A stretch of DNA of 64,000 nt, taken from the NCBI RefSeq assembly GCF_009208775.1, contig NZ_WFLM01000001.1, positions 248,001 to 312,000 of the forward strand. The letters run 5' to 3'. Under the pieces are notes generated by a model. That model was not told where the DNA came from. It saw only the letters and a program-made list of their open reading frames with translations, and searched no databases. The DNA comes from Silvanigrella paludirubra (lineage in GTDB: Bacteria > Bdellovibrionota_B > Oligoflexia > Silvanigrellales > Silvanigrellaceae). Positions 54,394 to 62,923 of this stretch are shown here, in pieces. The translations under genes and the position numbers were made by a program. Position 1 is the stretch's first letter, and each line of letters starts with the position of its first letter.

Positions 54394-57393
54394 GTGTTTC
54401 AAGGCAAACGATTTGCTTCTATTCTTACACCTGAACAGACAGACTCAGGATTAGCGGAAGAGTTGAAAAATGAAGCAACTGAATTATATGAGAGATTAGC
54501 GGCTCTTTGTCAGGGGTTTCAAGAACATCTCATCGCAAATGAAGAGGTTCCTTTAGAAGAAAGTCAAGAGTTATTCAGAACTCTTCATACTCTAAAAGGA
54601 CTATCCCAAATGGCAAATCTCACTGAGATGGTTGCCATGGCACATGCCGTTGAAGATTATATTGAATTCGTCCGTTCAGAAAAAGTAAAACTAGTTAAAG
54701 AAGTAATTGAACTTGTTTCCGACGCACAAAATGTGTTTGAACAAGTTTATAAAGCCTATCCTCAGCCCATCGATCCTGATGTCTTGATGGAAGCTGAAAG
54801 AATTGTTCATGAATTTCATGCTAAATCGGATTTTGTAAAAAATGGGGGAACTCCTTCCGAAGCAGCGCCACCACCTGCAGCAGCAACCTCGGAGCCAGCT
54901 GCAGAAGGAGCCGGAACGGTTTCAAATTCAAATGTTGTGAGTGAAGAAGAAAATGCATCTTTTAATAAATTCACAACTCGAGTTGAAAAACTTTTTGCCG
55001 TATTTTTTAATGACGACAAATATAAAACATTAGAAGAATTAAAAGCTGGTCCACAGGTTGATAATATTTCAAGAGTTGGTGACTTTGTTCTTTATAGAGC
55101 ATCTCCAACTGGGTCTTTAATTATTTTTGCAGCTGAGCTTGAAGCTTCAACCTTAAAGGGGGTTGTAGAGGCGGATGTTGTTGAATTGGATAAAAAAGAT
55201 CCTAATTGTTTGAAAAAAATTGGTCCTCCATGGGATGCTCTTGTTTTTTCTGTCGCAGGTGGGGGGGGGACTCCTGCCGCCGCCGCCGCTGAAGCTCCCG
55301 CTGCCGCAGCCCCAGCCGCTCCTGCTGAAGCTGCTGATCCACATGCTGGAGGCGGTGCTGAAGAAGAACCAGAAGAAGATTTTGATACTAAAAATTTAGC
55401 GGGTGGTGATGGATTTGAAAAACCAGATCTTGATCCTGAAATGTTACAAGACTTTCTTTCTAATGCAGATGATTTAATCGAAAATTTAAGTCAATCTATG
55501 CTTGATCTAGAAGGAAATCCTGAAAGTAAAGATGCCGTTGAAAGTATCTTTAGAAATGCGCACACGATTAAAGGAACATCGGGGATGTTCGGCTTTCGTG
55601 CGATTGAAAAATTAACCCATAAAATGGAAAATTTATTTGATCGCATTCGTAAGGGAACACTCACTGTTACTCCTGCATTAATGGATGGACTTTTTTTTGG
55701 ACTTGATCGCATTCGTAGCATGTTTGAAGCCATCAAAAAAAATCAATCATCAGAACAGCCTATCAATGATGCTTTAACAAAACTTCGGATTGGTTCCATG
55801 GCTGGTGGTGCTAAAAAAGCAGGAGGAGCAGCCGCTGCTCCCGCAGCCGCACCACCACCTGCTTCTGCTCCCGCAGCCGCAGCGCCCGCCGCCGCACCAC
55901 CAGCTGCGGCTCCTCCACCAGCCGCAGCGCCCGCCGCTGCTAAACCTGCAGATAAGAAAAAACCAGATGAGAAAAAAGCAGACGAGGCGGGGGGCACAAT
56001 TCGTGTTGACTTAAAAAGATTGGATAGCCTTGTTAACTTAGTTGGTGAACTTGTAATAGATAGAACAAGATTTGCAAGAATAGAAGAAGAATTAAGAGGA
56101 AATGGTAATAGTGAATTGGGCCATTCCATGAGTGAAAGTGTTTTATTATTTGGACGACATATGAATGAAGTCCAAAGTATTATTATGAAAATTCGAATGG
56201 TTCCTGTTGGGAATGCATTTTATAAGTTTACAAGAGTTGTTCGCGATTTATGTAGGCAAATTGGCAAAGAAATTGACTTGCATATTATTGGTGGTGAAAC
56301 AGAACTTGATAAAACTTTAGTGGAAGAAATTGGAGATCCTTTAGTACATTTAATTCGTAATAGTGTTGACCACGGTGTTGAACTCCCAGATGATAGAGAA
56401 AAATTAGGAAAAAATAGAAAAGGAAATATACATTTAAAAGCAAGCCAAGATGGAAATATGATTGTCATTACCATTCAAGATGACGGTAAAGGCTTGCAAA
56501 TTGACAAAATTAGAGCAAAAGCGATAGAGCGTGGCTTGGTCAAAGAAAGTGACCATATGACGAATAAAGAAATATTTTCTTTAATTTTTGAATCTGGTTT
56601 TTCCACAGCAGAAAAGGTAACAAATATTTCTGGCCGTGGTGTTGGTATGGATGTTGTTAAGAAAAGTATTGTTAAATTAAAAGGAATTATTGAACTTGAT
56701 AGTGAATTAGGTAAAGGAACAACGACAACAATTAAACTTCCTTTGACATTGGCAATTATTCCTAGTCTTATGGTTGAAACAAAAGGCGAGAGCTATGCAA
56801 TACCACTTGTAAATGTAATTGAAAGTATTCGGATACGTCCAGAAGATGTTCAGAAAATGGGTAGTGCTGACTTTGTTAAGTTAAGGGATCGAGTTTTGCC
56901 TTTATTAAAATTAGCAGATGTTTTTGATCTTCATGCCATGAGTGAATTATTATGGTATTCTGTAAATGATATTCAAAGAATAAAACATCACGATGAAAAT
57001 GATGGTGTCGAAAAAGCAGCAAATCCTTCTCGGCCTACTCCAGAGTCACAACAAGTTCAGCCAGCAACTAATACACCTCATAATGGAGAAGGAAAACCAA
57101 CTTCTGGTGGTCATAATTTTTCATTTCGAGTGAGACATACAAAACCAAGAATTATTTTTGTTGTTGTTGGTGTTGGAGAAAAAAGAGTAGGTGTTGTGGT
57201 TGATCAATTACAAGGACAGCAAGAAATTGTAATTAAGTCTTTAGGTCGGTTGATGGGTAAAAGAAGAGGAGTCGCTGGTGGCTGTGTCTTAGGAAATGGT
57301 CGTGTTGCACTTGTGCTTGATGTTGGCGAGATAATAGACGATTTTTCACAATCAAAATCGGGGTATCCAAATCGTGCTGCATTACCAAATTAA
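54394..57393 (+). CDS. cheA: Chemotaxis sensor kinase CheA with two HPt domains
   Basis: CheA autophosphorylates in response to chemoreceptors and passes phosphate to response regulators including CheB. The 999-aa product has a first HPt (His65 in LHTLKG), an Ala/Pro-rich linker, a middle region, a second HPt (His390 in AHTIKG), a second Ala/Pro linker (about 476-525), the dimerisation helix (LDSLVNLVGELVIDRTRFAR), an ATPase domain (LIRNSVDHGVE at about 650-660, DDGKGL, GRGVGMDVV) and a CheW-like domain that ends the protein. Two HPt domains in one CheA are unusual. The GTG start has GGGGGA upstream. The GC-rich linkers differ sharply from the AT-rich remainder. cheW overlaps its end by 20 bp. 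Confidence 0.94.
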   Translation: MFQGKRFASILTPEQTDSGLAEELKNEATELYERLAALCQGFQEHLIANEEVPLEESQELFRTLHTLKGLSQMANLTEMVAMAHAVEDYIEFVRSEKVKLVKEVIELVSDAQNVFEQVYKAYPQPIDPDVLMEAERIVHEFHAKSDFVKNGGTPSEAAPPPAAATSEPAAEGAGTVSNSNVVSEEENASFNKFTTRVEKLFAVFFNDDKYKTLEELKAGPQVDNISRVGDFVLYRASPTGSLIIFAAELEASTLKGVVEADVVELDKKDPNCLKKIGPPWDALVFSVAGGGGTPAAAAAEAPAAAAPAAPAEAADPHAGGGAEEEPEEDFDTKNLAGGDGFEKPDLDPEMLQDFLSNADDLIENLSQSMLDLEGNPESKDAVESIFRNAHTIKGTSGMFGFRAIEKLTHKMENLFDRIRKGTLTVTPALMDGLFFGLDRIRSMFEAIKKNQSSEQPINDALTKLRIGSMAGGAKKAGGAAAAPAAAPPPASAPAAAAPAAAPPAAAPPPAAAPAAAKPADKKKPDEKKADEAGGTIRVDLKRLDSLVNLVGELVIDRTRFARIEEELRGNGNSELGHSMSESVLLFGRHMNEVQSIIMKIRMVPVGNAFYKFTRVVRDLCRQIGKEIDLHIIGGETELDKTLVEEIGDPLVHLIRNSVDHGVELPDDREKLGKNRKGNIHLKASQDGNMIVITIQDDGKGLQIDKIRAKAIERGLVKESDHMTNKEIFSLIFESGFSTAEKVTNISGRGVGMDVVKKSIVKLKGIIELDSELGKGTTTTIKLPLTLAIIPSLMVETKGESYAIPLVNVIESIRIRPEDVQKMGSADFVKLRDRVLPLLKLADVFDLHAMSELLWYSVNDIQRIKHHDENDGVEKAANPSRPTPESQQVQPATNTPHNGEGKPTSGGHNFSFRVRHTKPRIIFVVVGVGEKRVGVVVDQLQGQQEIVIKSLGRLMGKRRGVAGGCVLGNGRVALVLDVGEIIDDFSQSKSGYPNRAALPN
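55261..55269 (+). repeat. Run of nine G inside cheA, next to GC-rich Ala/Pro linker
   Basis: Nine consecutive G encode part of a poly-Gly stretch (about residues 289-292) just before the Ala/Pro-rich linker at 55271-55340. A second linker of the same kind lies at 55822-55943. A length change of the run would shift the frame and remove the second HPt and kinase domains, so it is a candidate slippage site; runs this long are rare in DNA of this composition. Confidence 0.55.
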
Positions 57394-57994
57394 AAAAATA
57401 TATTTTTTATCTGGTGACGGAGCTGCTACACAGGTTCAGTTACCTTATCAAGATGATACTTCAAATGCGAATGGTTACATTAATGATGTAACCGATGAAG
57501 GAGTGATTCAAACTCCAGGTATTCAATATATTGGTTTTAAATTACACAAAGAAGAATTTTTATTACCAATGTCACTTGTTCGCGAAATTATCATGTTAAC
57601 TACAATTACTTTTGTGCCTGGTGCTAAATTTTTAATGGAAGGTATTATTGCACTTCGTGGTGAAATTATGCCTGTTCTAAACCTGAGACGTTTTTTAAAG
57701 TTTGAAAGAGGTAAGGCGGACTCAACAACACGTGTGATTATTTTACAATGTGATTATGGTGGTTTTGGAGTTATCGTAGATGATATTACCGAGTTTGTAA
57801 GGTTACAGCCGACAGAAGTGGAATCTATACCCCAAAACTTTTTTCCAGCTGAATATCGAATATTAGCTGGGGTATCTAGAGTTGGGGATAGAATTCGTGG
57901 TATTATTGATCTTGAAAAAATTGTTGCTGAAATGACTTTCGATCTAAAAGAGGAATCTGAAAATGGTGGAGAAGAATCTTCTTCAGATCATTAA
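57374..57994 (+). CDS. cheW: CheW-type chemotaxis adaptor protein
   Basis: CheW bridges chemoreceptors and CheA. The 206-aa product carries a CheW domain (about 45-185): the QYIGFKLHKEEFLLPM strand, REIIMLTTITFVPGAKFLMEGIIALRGEIMPVLNLRRFL, then VIVDDITEFVRL and ILAGVSRVGDRIRGIIDLEKI. A 40-residue N-terminal extension and a Glu/Ser-rich tail are extra to the family. The GTG start (57374) lies inside the end of cheA, 20 bp before its stop, and no better start precedes the domain, so the two are coupled. Two lipoprotein genes overlap its end in turn. Confidence 0.9.
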   Translation: MLHYQIKKIYFLSGDGAATQVQLPYQDDTSNANGYINDVTDEGVIQTPGIQYIGFKLHKEEFLLPMSLVREIIMLTTITFVPGAKFLMEGIIALRGEIMPVLNLRRFLKFERGKADSTTRVIILQCDYGGFGVIVDDITEFVRLQPTEVESIPQNFFPAEYRILAGVSRVGDRIRGIIDLEKIVAEMTFDLKEESENGGEESSSDH

Positions 57995-58313
57995 AATAAT
58001 TTTGTTATTAACACTCTTTTTTTCTTGTGAAAAAAAAACTAGGATTGTTGAAATTAAACTTCTTATTCTTACACCAAATAATTATTATGATTTTCCTGTT
58101 GTGCTTTCGGGAAAAATTTATGATGTTGGACCAGGTGGATTATGGTTTATATTAGAAGATAAAACAGGTTATATTCAAGTAACAACAGAAAATATTACAA
58201 GTAGTATTCAATGTATTCAAAAGGGAAATCAAATTTCTATTTTAGGAAAACTGTTGCAATTTAAAGGCCATAAATATTTTTCATACTCATCAATGCTGAG
58301 GTGTGGTAATTGA
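57963..58313 (+). CDS. Small lipoprotein with OB-fold-like domain
   Basis: The 116-aa product has a hydrophobic N-terminal segment (about 8-20) ending in a lipobox-like FFSC (Cys near residue 22), suggesting a lipoprotein processed by signal peptidase II. The rest (about 30-115), with VVLSGKIYDVGPGGLWFILEDKTGYIQV and ILGKLLQFKGHKYF, has the strand pattern of a small OB-fold found in many envelope proteins. The function is unknown. It overlaps the end of cheW by 32 bp and the next lipoprotein by 4 bp (TTGA), so the three are translated together. Confidence 0.7.
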   Translation: MVEKNLLQIIKIILLLTLFFSCEKKTRIVEIKLLILTPNNYYDFPVVLSGKIYDVGPGGLWFILEDKTGYIQVTTENITSSIQCIQKGNQISILGKLLQFKGHKYFSYSSMLRCGN

Positions 58314-59872
58314 AATTATTAATATTCATATTAACTATTTTATTTACTTTATCTTGTAGCAAAAATTCTTCAAAAGAAGGAAAGCAGTATTTTATATTTT
58401 TAGGAATTCCAAATAAAGGAGTTACTGTATATAAAGTTACAAAAAATAATAATAATAAAAAAATATATTACCCTTTAATGAGATTATCTACAAATACAAA
58501 AATATTGCTACCAGTTGGAACGTATTTATTAGCAAATGAATGTAGTTCATATGAATTTTTTAATGATGGTGTAAAAGAACAAAAAGTTGTTTTAAGTAAA
58601 GTTAGTTTGCAATTTCAAAACAAAAATAAGAATGATTCAAATTCTAATCCTATAAACGAAATAAATAATAATACTCATTTTGAAAATTTAGTAGGAAATA
58701 CATATAATAGTTTTTGCTATGATCCACTTGACGGTCAAGAACATTGGTTCACAAATAAATCTGAGTTTGATATTTTGCCAGGGAAAAATGTAATTTCTAT
58801 ATCTGGAAGAAATATTGAACTTAATCTTCATCCATCCTTATTTTCAGACAAAAAAATATCTCTATGGCCATTAACACTTTCTTCACCTATAAATACAGAT
58901 TCTAGTAAATATTTTTCATTGCCATTAGATTTATCTCCTAATGAAAAAAAATTCGTTATTTCATCTCCTGTTAATGGGACAATTTGGCTTCAAAGCGGAA
59001 GATATCAAATTGAAGTTAACGGAAGTAAAAAAATAATAAGTATTAAAGATTTTTCAAATTATGAGATAAAGCTTGGCGTAATTCGAATTGTTTCTCCGAA
59101 AAACTTTCCTATTGAAGAAAGATTAAAAGCAGGTGGACAACCCATCTTTGCCTATATCAATGAAAAAGTTTTATTTCGTTTAAACACGGATTATCCTGTT
59201 TTTCCAGGAAAATATAGAGTTACTTTAGAAGGTACTGAAATTGAAAAATATGTAGATGTTACAGAAAATCAAGTAAGTGAAGTAAAAACAAGGGGGGCAC
59301 TAGTAATATCGCCTCCTTGCTTAGAAAAATATGATAAATGTCATCCTCCTTCTAGGATAACAATTCATATAAATAGAATGCCTTTTGTACTCATGACAGT
59401 CATGACAGATATGCCTTTTCTTGTTTTTGATCAAAAGTATGAATATGGGATTGAAGGAATTAAAGGTATATTTAAAAATTTAAATGCATCAGAAGAATCC
59501 GTTAAAACAGATAAATTGGGTCGAGTTAAAATTAAATGGGAAATTCGTTATACATCTGGAAACATAAAAACTGATTTTGTTAGATTTGAAGCAAAAAGTG
59601 CAAATGTATTTGGAAAATCTATTGATCTTATGTTTTTTAAACCAGATGAAATTTATCTTCCAGAAGGAGATTTTTGGCTAAGTTATTTTGTAGGAGATCA
59701 AAATTTAGTATTACCAAAAACGAGATTTGATCTTTCCTTAGCAGGGGGCGCAACAAAGGAAATTGTAGTCCCAATTTATACGCAAAAAGCACCTGAAGGC
59801 CAGTTTTCTGAGAAAAATAAAGATAGTTCTGCATTTTCAACAAAAACAACATTATCTCCTATTAAAGACTAA
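58310..59872 (+). CDS. Predicted lipoprotein, beta-rich, function unknown
   Basis: The 520-aa product starts with a lipoprotein signal (MKLLIFILTILFTLSC, lipobox FTLSC, Cys16). The mature part is beta-rich with repeated strand-turn units, several of them built around Gly-Thr-Tyr-type turns such as VGTYLLANEC, SGRYQIEVNG and PGKYRVTLEGTE, which resemble PEGA or fibronectin-like surface repeats. A short CLEKYDKCHPP loop may be a disulphide. The TTG start overlaps the previous stop and follows GAGGTG at 6 bp. It is the last gene of the cheA-cheW transcript in reading order. I do not recognise the family. Confidence 0.68.
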   Translation: MKLLIFILTILFTLSCSKNSSKEGKQYFIFLGIPNKGVTVYKVTKNNNNKKIYYPLMRLSTNTKILLPVGTYLLANECSSYEFFNDGVKEQKVVLSKVSLQFQNKNKNDSNSNPINEINNNTHFENLVGNTYNSFCYDPLDGQEHWFTNKSEFDILPGKNVISISGRNIELNLHPSLFSDKKISLWPLTLSSPINTDSSKYFSLPLDLSPNEKKFVISSPVNGTIWLQSGRYQIEVNGSKKIISIKDFSNYEIKLGVIRIVSPKNFPIEERLKAGGQPIFAYINEKVLFRLNTDYPVFPGKYRVTLEGTEIEKYVDVTENQVSEVKTRGALVISPPCLEKYDKCHPPSRITIHINRMPFVLMTVMTDMPFLVFDQKYEYGIEGIKGIFKNLNASEESVKTDKLGRVKIKWEIRYTSGNIKTDFVRFEAKSANVFGKSIDLMFFKPDEIYLPEGDFWLSYFVGDQNLVLPKTRFDLSLAGGATKEIVVPIYTQKAPEGQFSEKNKDSSAFSTKTTLSPIKD

Positions 59873-59944
59873 ATAAGATCTTTTTTTTATGAAAAAAGAA
59901 TGTTAATTAAAATTGTAAATATTTTATTGGTGATTCGAGGATTT

Positions 59945-61075
59945 ATGAAATTTGACAATATTTTAAAGGAAATGTTTTCTAGGGTTATTTTTCAGCTTTA
60001 TAAAGAATACGATCATATTTGTTATCAATATAAATTAAAACTAAAAAAGCCTATGATTATCATTGAAGATTTATCAGCAACATGGGGAACTTGGAATTCG
60101 CAAAATAAAATTATAACTCTTTCTTCAAAACTAATTTCTGATTATTCATGGGATATTGTTTTAAATATTTTAAAACACGAAATGGCTCATCAAATCGTTA
60201 GTGAAATATTTTTAGTTAATGAAAATCATGGAATCTATTTCCATAAAGCTTGTGATCTTATAGCGCTTCCAAAAGATTATCGAAAATCAACATTAAATAT
60301 GGAAGACAAAATTTCACATTGGAAAAATTCAAACTTTGAAGTAGAAGATCAAAATATTTTAAGAAAAGTAGAAAAATTATTGAGTTTAGCGCAATCAGCT
60401 AATGAAAATGAGTCTTTGTTAGCCATGGAAAAAGTGCAAGAAATATATTCTAAATATAATATAAAACGAATTCAAGATAATATAAATTCAGAATATTGTA
60501 CTTTAATTATAAATTTTAAAAAGAAAGTTGTGCCTAGTACTTATATTTATATTTCCTCTTTAATTCAATCTCATTATTTTGTAAATGTGATATACTCTGA
60601 TTTATATGATCCTTTATCTGATGAGTCTCATAAAATCATAGAAATAATTGGAACAAAACAAAATGTTTTAATGGCAGAATTTGTCTTTTATTTTTTAAAA
60701 GAACGTATAAATTCTTTGTGGGAAAATTATCAAAAAATAAATTCTGTCCCCAATAGATATAAATTATCCTACCAAAAAGGTATTTTAGATGGATTTCAAA
60801 ATAAATTAAATAAAATACAAAGTGACAAAGTTAAAAATTTAAATTCGAATGAAATGAGTAAAAATAAAATTATGCTTATTTTGCAAAATGAAGATTTAAA
60901 ATTAAATTCATTTACCAAAAATTTATTTCCAAAATTAACTAAAAAAGGAGCTACTTCAAATAAAGTTTATACTTCATATTTTGATGAAGGTAAAAATGAA
61001 GGAAAAAAAATAATTTTAAATAAACCAATGAATGAAAGTACAAATAAAAATAATTTATTAAAATTATTAATTTAA
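59945..61075 (+). CDS. SprT-like zinc metalloprotease with DUF2786 domain
   Basis: The 376-aa product has a SprT-type metal-binding domain (about 20-125) with HEMAH (78-82) and further His in FHKACD, then a DUF2786-type segment (about 140-195) seen in KLLSLAQSANENESLLAMEKVQEIYSKYNI, and a long unknown C-terminus (about 200-376), rich in Lys and Asn. SprT proteins in bacteria are poorly understood; eukaryotic SPRTN cuts DNA-protein crosslinks. There is no signal peptide. I start it at ATG 59945, which has CGAGG 5 bp upstream; the earlier in-frame start at 59900 adds a hydrophobic leader without a ribosome site. Its stop overlaps the stop of a decayed convergent gene. Confidence 0.8.
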   Translation: MKFDNILKEMFSRVIFQLYKEYDHICYQYKLKLKKPMIIIEDLSATWGTWNSQNKIITLSSKLISDYSWDIVLNILKHEMAHQIVSEIFLVNENHGIYFHKACDLIALPKDYRKSTLNMEDKISHWKNSNFEVEDQNILRKVEKLLSLAQSANENESLLAMEKVQEIYSKYNIKRIQDNINSEYCTLIINFKKKVVPSTYIYISSLIQSHYFVNVIYSDLYDPLSDESHKIIEIIGTKQNVLMAEFVFYFLKERINSLWENYQKINSVPNRYKLSYQKGILDGFQNKLNKIQSDKVKNLNSNEMSKNKIMLILQNEDLKLNSFTKNLFPKLTKKGATSNKVYTSYFDEGKNEGKKIILNKPMNESTNKNNLLKLLI

Positions 61076-61424
61076 TATTTATTGTTTGATAAATTTCTAA
61101 AATCACAGTTATTACAAAGTAATTTACTATAAGTATTTTCATTGGTTAAAAATTCAAAAGATTCTCTAGAGTAATTAAAAAAGGGATAAAAGGATAATCC
61201 TCAAACTTTCATATTTAAATCATTATTTTTTTTATAACTTTAAAATAATAATCTAAACGTACAATTGAACATAGATGAGTTGTAGGAACTTCTACTATAT
61301 CAACACAAAATTTCAGAAAATTCTTCATCATTTATTACTTCAAAAAAGGAGTCTATATAAATCTGCAAATTAAAATAGATTCATTAAAAAATTATATAGC
61401 TATAAATTTACTTAAAAATCTCAT
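61072..61424 (-). pseudogene. Decayed gene remnant, identity unknown
   Basis: Protein-like fragments appear on the minus strand in different frames. A start with AAGGA 9 bp upstream (ATG 61424) gives MRFLSKFIAI, then a stop. Next comes a fragment with LQIYIDSFFEVINDEEFSEI (another frame), a +1-shifted fragment with FCVDIVEVPTTHLCSIVRLDYYF, and after a poly-A run and an in-frame TGA a last fragment with YPFFNYSRESFEFLTNEN and a CNNC pair, ending at the stop 61072. At least two frame changes and one stop interrupt it. The pieces have codon use like real genes here, but I cannot name the protein; the match may be coincidental in AT-rich DNA. Confidence 0.35.
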
Positions 61425-61573
61425 ATGAAAAAATCCTTATATAATAGAGCAATAAATAAATAAATTAATTTCTATTTTTATTTTTTAAAATATACGGTTT
61501 TTAAATATTAAAAAAGTATATTTCGTAATATTTAACAAAATATACTTTATATAAAACTATTTTTACTGAATTT
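61425..61573. other. AT-rich intergenic segment, nothing recognised
   Basis: Continuation of the 505-bp gap between the SprT-like gene and the first secreted paralogue. I see no open frame, clear promoter or repeat beyond runs of A and T. Confidence 0.5.
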
Positions 61574-61598
61574 TGGGATTTTACTTTGTAAAATCCCA
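61574..61598 (-). terminator. Perfect hairpin spanning the 3' end of the secreted-protein gene
   Basis: TGGGATTTTAC (61574-61584) and GTAAAATCCCA (61588-61598) pair perfectly over 11 bp around a TTT loop. The stem includes the last codons and the stop of the minus-strand gene ending at 61581. No T-run follows in either direction, so it may be a weak terminator or an mRNA 3'-end stabiliser rather than a standard terminator. Confidence 0.5.
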
Positions 61599-62039
61599 GT
61601 TTGCACATGGAAGTAAGCCATTTGTATATTGAGTGTGAGCTAAATAAGATTCACCTTCAGTAACTTTATAAACAGGATAATTAGATAAAGTTAAATTTAA
61701 ACTAATATTTGAGGAAATAAAGTCAATTCGATTATTATCATTAGTATTAATTTTAAAGAAATAGTCTAATCTGCTTGTACGATAAATAGTACCAACATTG
61801 TAAGAAACACAAACGCTGTCACCTTTATTTAATTTATCTAAAAATTTGTCACCATCACCAAGAGTAGAAGGTGTGCAGCCATTTTTTGAACAAACTGTAA
61901 AACCACTAACTTTATTAGATGCATTTAAATACAAAAAATGAATTGAAAAATTTGAATCATTTTGATCTTTGTTTGTAGCAAATGCTGAAATGCTTATTAA
62001 TGATAATAATGAAACTACTATACTTTTATTTAATAACAT
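61581..62039 (-). CDS. Small secreted Cys-containing protein (paralogue 1)
   Basis: The 152-aa product has a signal peptide (hydrophobic core at about 5-18, cut after FA). The mature part shares a pattern with the gene upstream: VCSKNGC (spacing C-x4-C), a run of about ten residues, then LNKGDSVCVS and a C-terminal CANWDF. The four cysteines could form two disulphides, as in small secreted toxins or adhesins. No known family is recognised. AAAGG lies upstream of the ATG. It follows its paralogue by 51 bp and ends in a hairpin. Confidence 0.65.
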   Translation of the reverse strand: MLLNKSIVVSLLSLISISAFATNKDQNDSNFSIHFLYLNASNKVSGFTVCSKNGCTPSTLGDGDKFLDKLNKGDSVCVSYNVGTIYRTSRLDYFFKINTNDNNRIDFISSNISLNLTLSNYPVYKVTEGESYLAHTQYTNGLLPCANWDFTK

Positions 62040-62090
62040 TTTAAATTCCTTTTTGAAACTACTTAATTATTTTTCTTTAATATGTGATTT

Positions 62091-62516
62091 TTAATTAAAA
62101 TCGCAAGGTCCTTTGCCCCATGTAACATTATTCATTGCATATGATAATGTTTCAGATGAAAAATTAAATTTAGGACTCAAAAATGTGCCCCAAAAACTAA
62201 TAACTGAAGGTTCGTCATTTGTTTTAACAAATTTATAATTAGATCTAACTACACCGCCTGTATTAATTCCACCAATTACACTAACACAAATAAAATCGCC
62301 TTTTTTTGCGCTTAAAACTCTTTGAGTGAATGCTCCTTGAGTTGAATGACAATCGTTATTTAAGCAAACATTAGCTAAAAAAGCAGTTCCAAAAACAAAA
62401 TTAACAGCAACATTATTATTATTTTCTTCTGTATTGTTTATTTCATTTGCAAAAGTGGACACACTTGATAAAGCTGAAATACAAGAAATTGCTAATAGTT
62501 TATTTAATATTTTCAT
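62091..62516 (-). CDS. Small secreted Cys-containing protein (paralogue 2)
   Basis: The 141-aa product has a signal peptide (residues 1-22, cut after TFA). Its mature part matches the neighbouring paralogue: VCLNNDC, then FTQRVLSAKKGDFICVS and a C-terminal GKGPCDFN, with four cysteines in equivalent places. The two are clear tandem duplicates that have diverged well. I start it at ATG 62516, preceded by AAAGGAAA at 9 bp; the longer frame to 62552 adds a leader without a ribosome site. The function is unknown. Confidence 0.66.
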   Translation of the reverse strand: MKILNKLLAISCISALSSVSTFANEINNTEENNNNVAVNFVFGTAFLANVCLNNDCHSTQGAFTQRVLSAKKGDFICVSVIGGINTGGVVRSNYKFVKTNDEPSVISFWGTFLSPKFNFSSETLSYAMNNVTWGKGPCDFN

Positions 62517-62552
62517 AATAAATATTTCCTTTAAGTAAAAAACCATAACCAA

Positions 62553-62876
62553 AAAAATCAGTTATTCTTGTTAAGTAATATTTTTTAAATAGTCAATATC
62601 TATTTAATATAATTTTAATTCATGTGTAATAATAATATAAAAGTATAATTTTATTATAATTTGTCAAAAATGATTTGTAAATTTAACTTATTTTTATGAA
62701 TTAATTATGTAACATATAAAATTATTTTATTATTAAATAAAAAATTTATTTTTAATTTTTTGATTACAAATAATAAATAATTTAATAAATGATTGTTATT
62801 TTATTAAATTTTACAATTTATTATTATCATTATTTAAATGTCAATAATTAAATAAAAGATATTTATGAGGTTTTGT
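62553..62876. other. Very AT-rich intergenic stretch, no gene seen
   Basis: The 371-bp gap to the E1 beta gene is almost pure A and T. It ends with a 16-codon plus-strand frame from ATG 62877 with GAGG 7 bp upstream, too short to call. The promoter of the secreted pair probably lies in its left part. Confidence 0.45.
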
Positions 62877-62923
62877 ATGTTTTTTTTAAGTAATATTAAT
62901 GATATAGAATTATTGCAAGCTAA

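Noticed and set aside
55743-56129. Minus-strand open frame over the GC-rich linker of cheA
   Set aside because: It is the mirror of the Ala/Pro-rich linker codons; low-complexity Gly/Ala product, no ribosome site, fully inside cheA.
59864-59890. Weak hairpin AAAGA/TCTTT followed by a T-run after the second lipoprotein gene
   Set aside because: Only five base pairs, all but one A-T or weak; too poor to call as a terminator.
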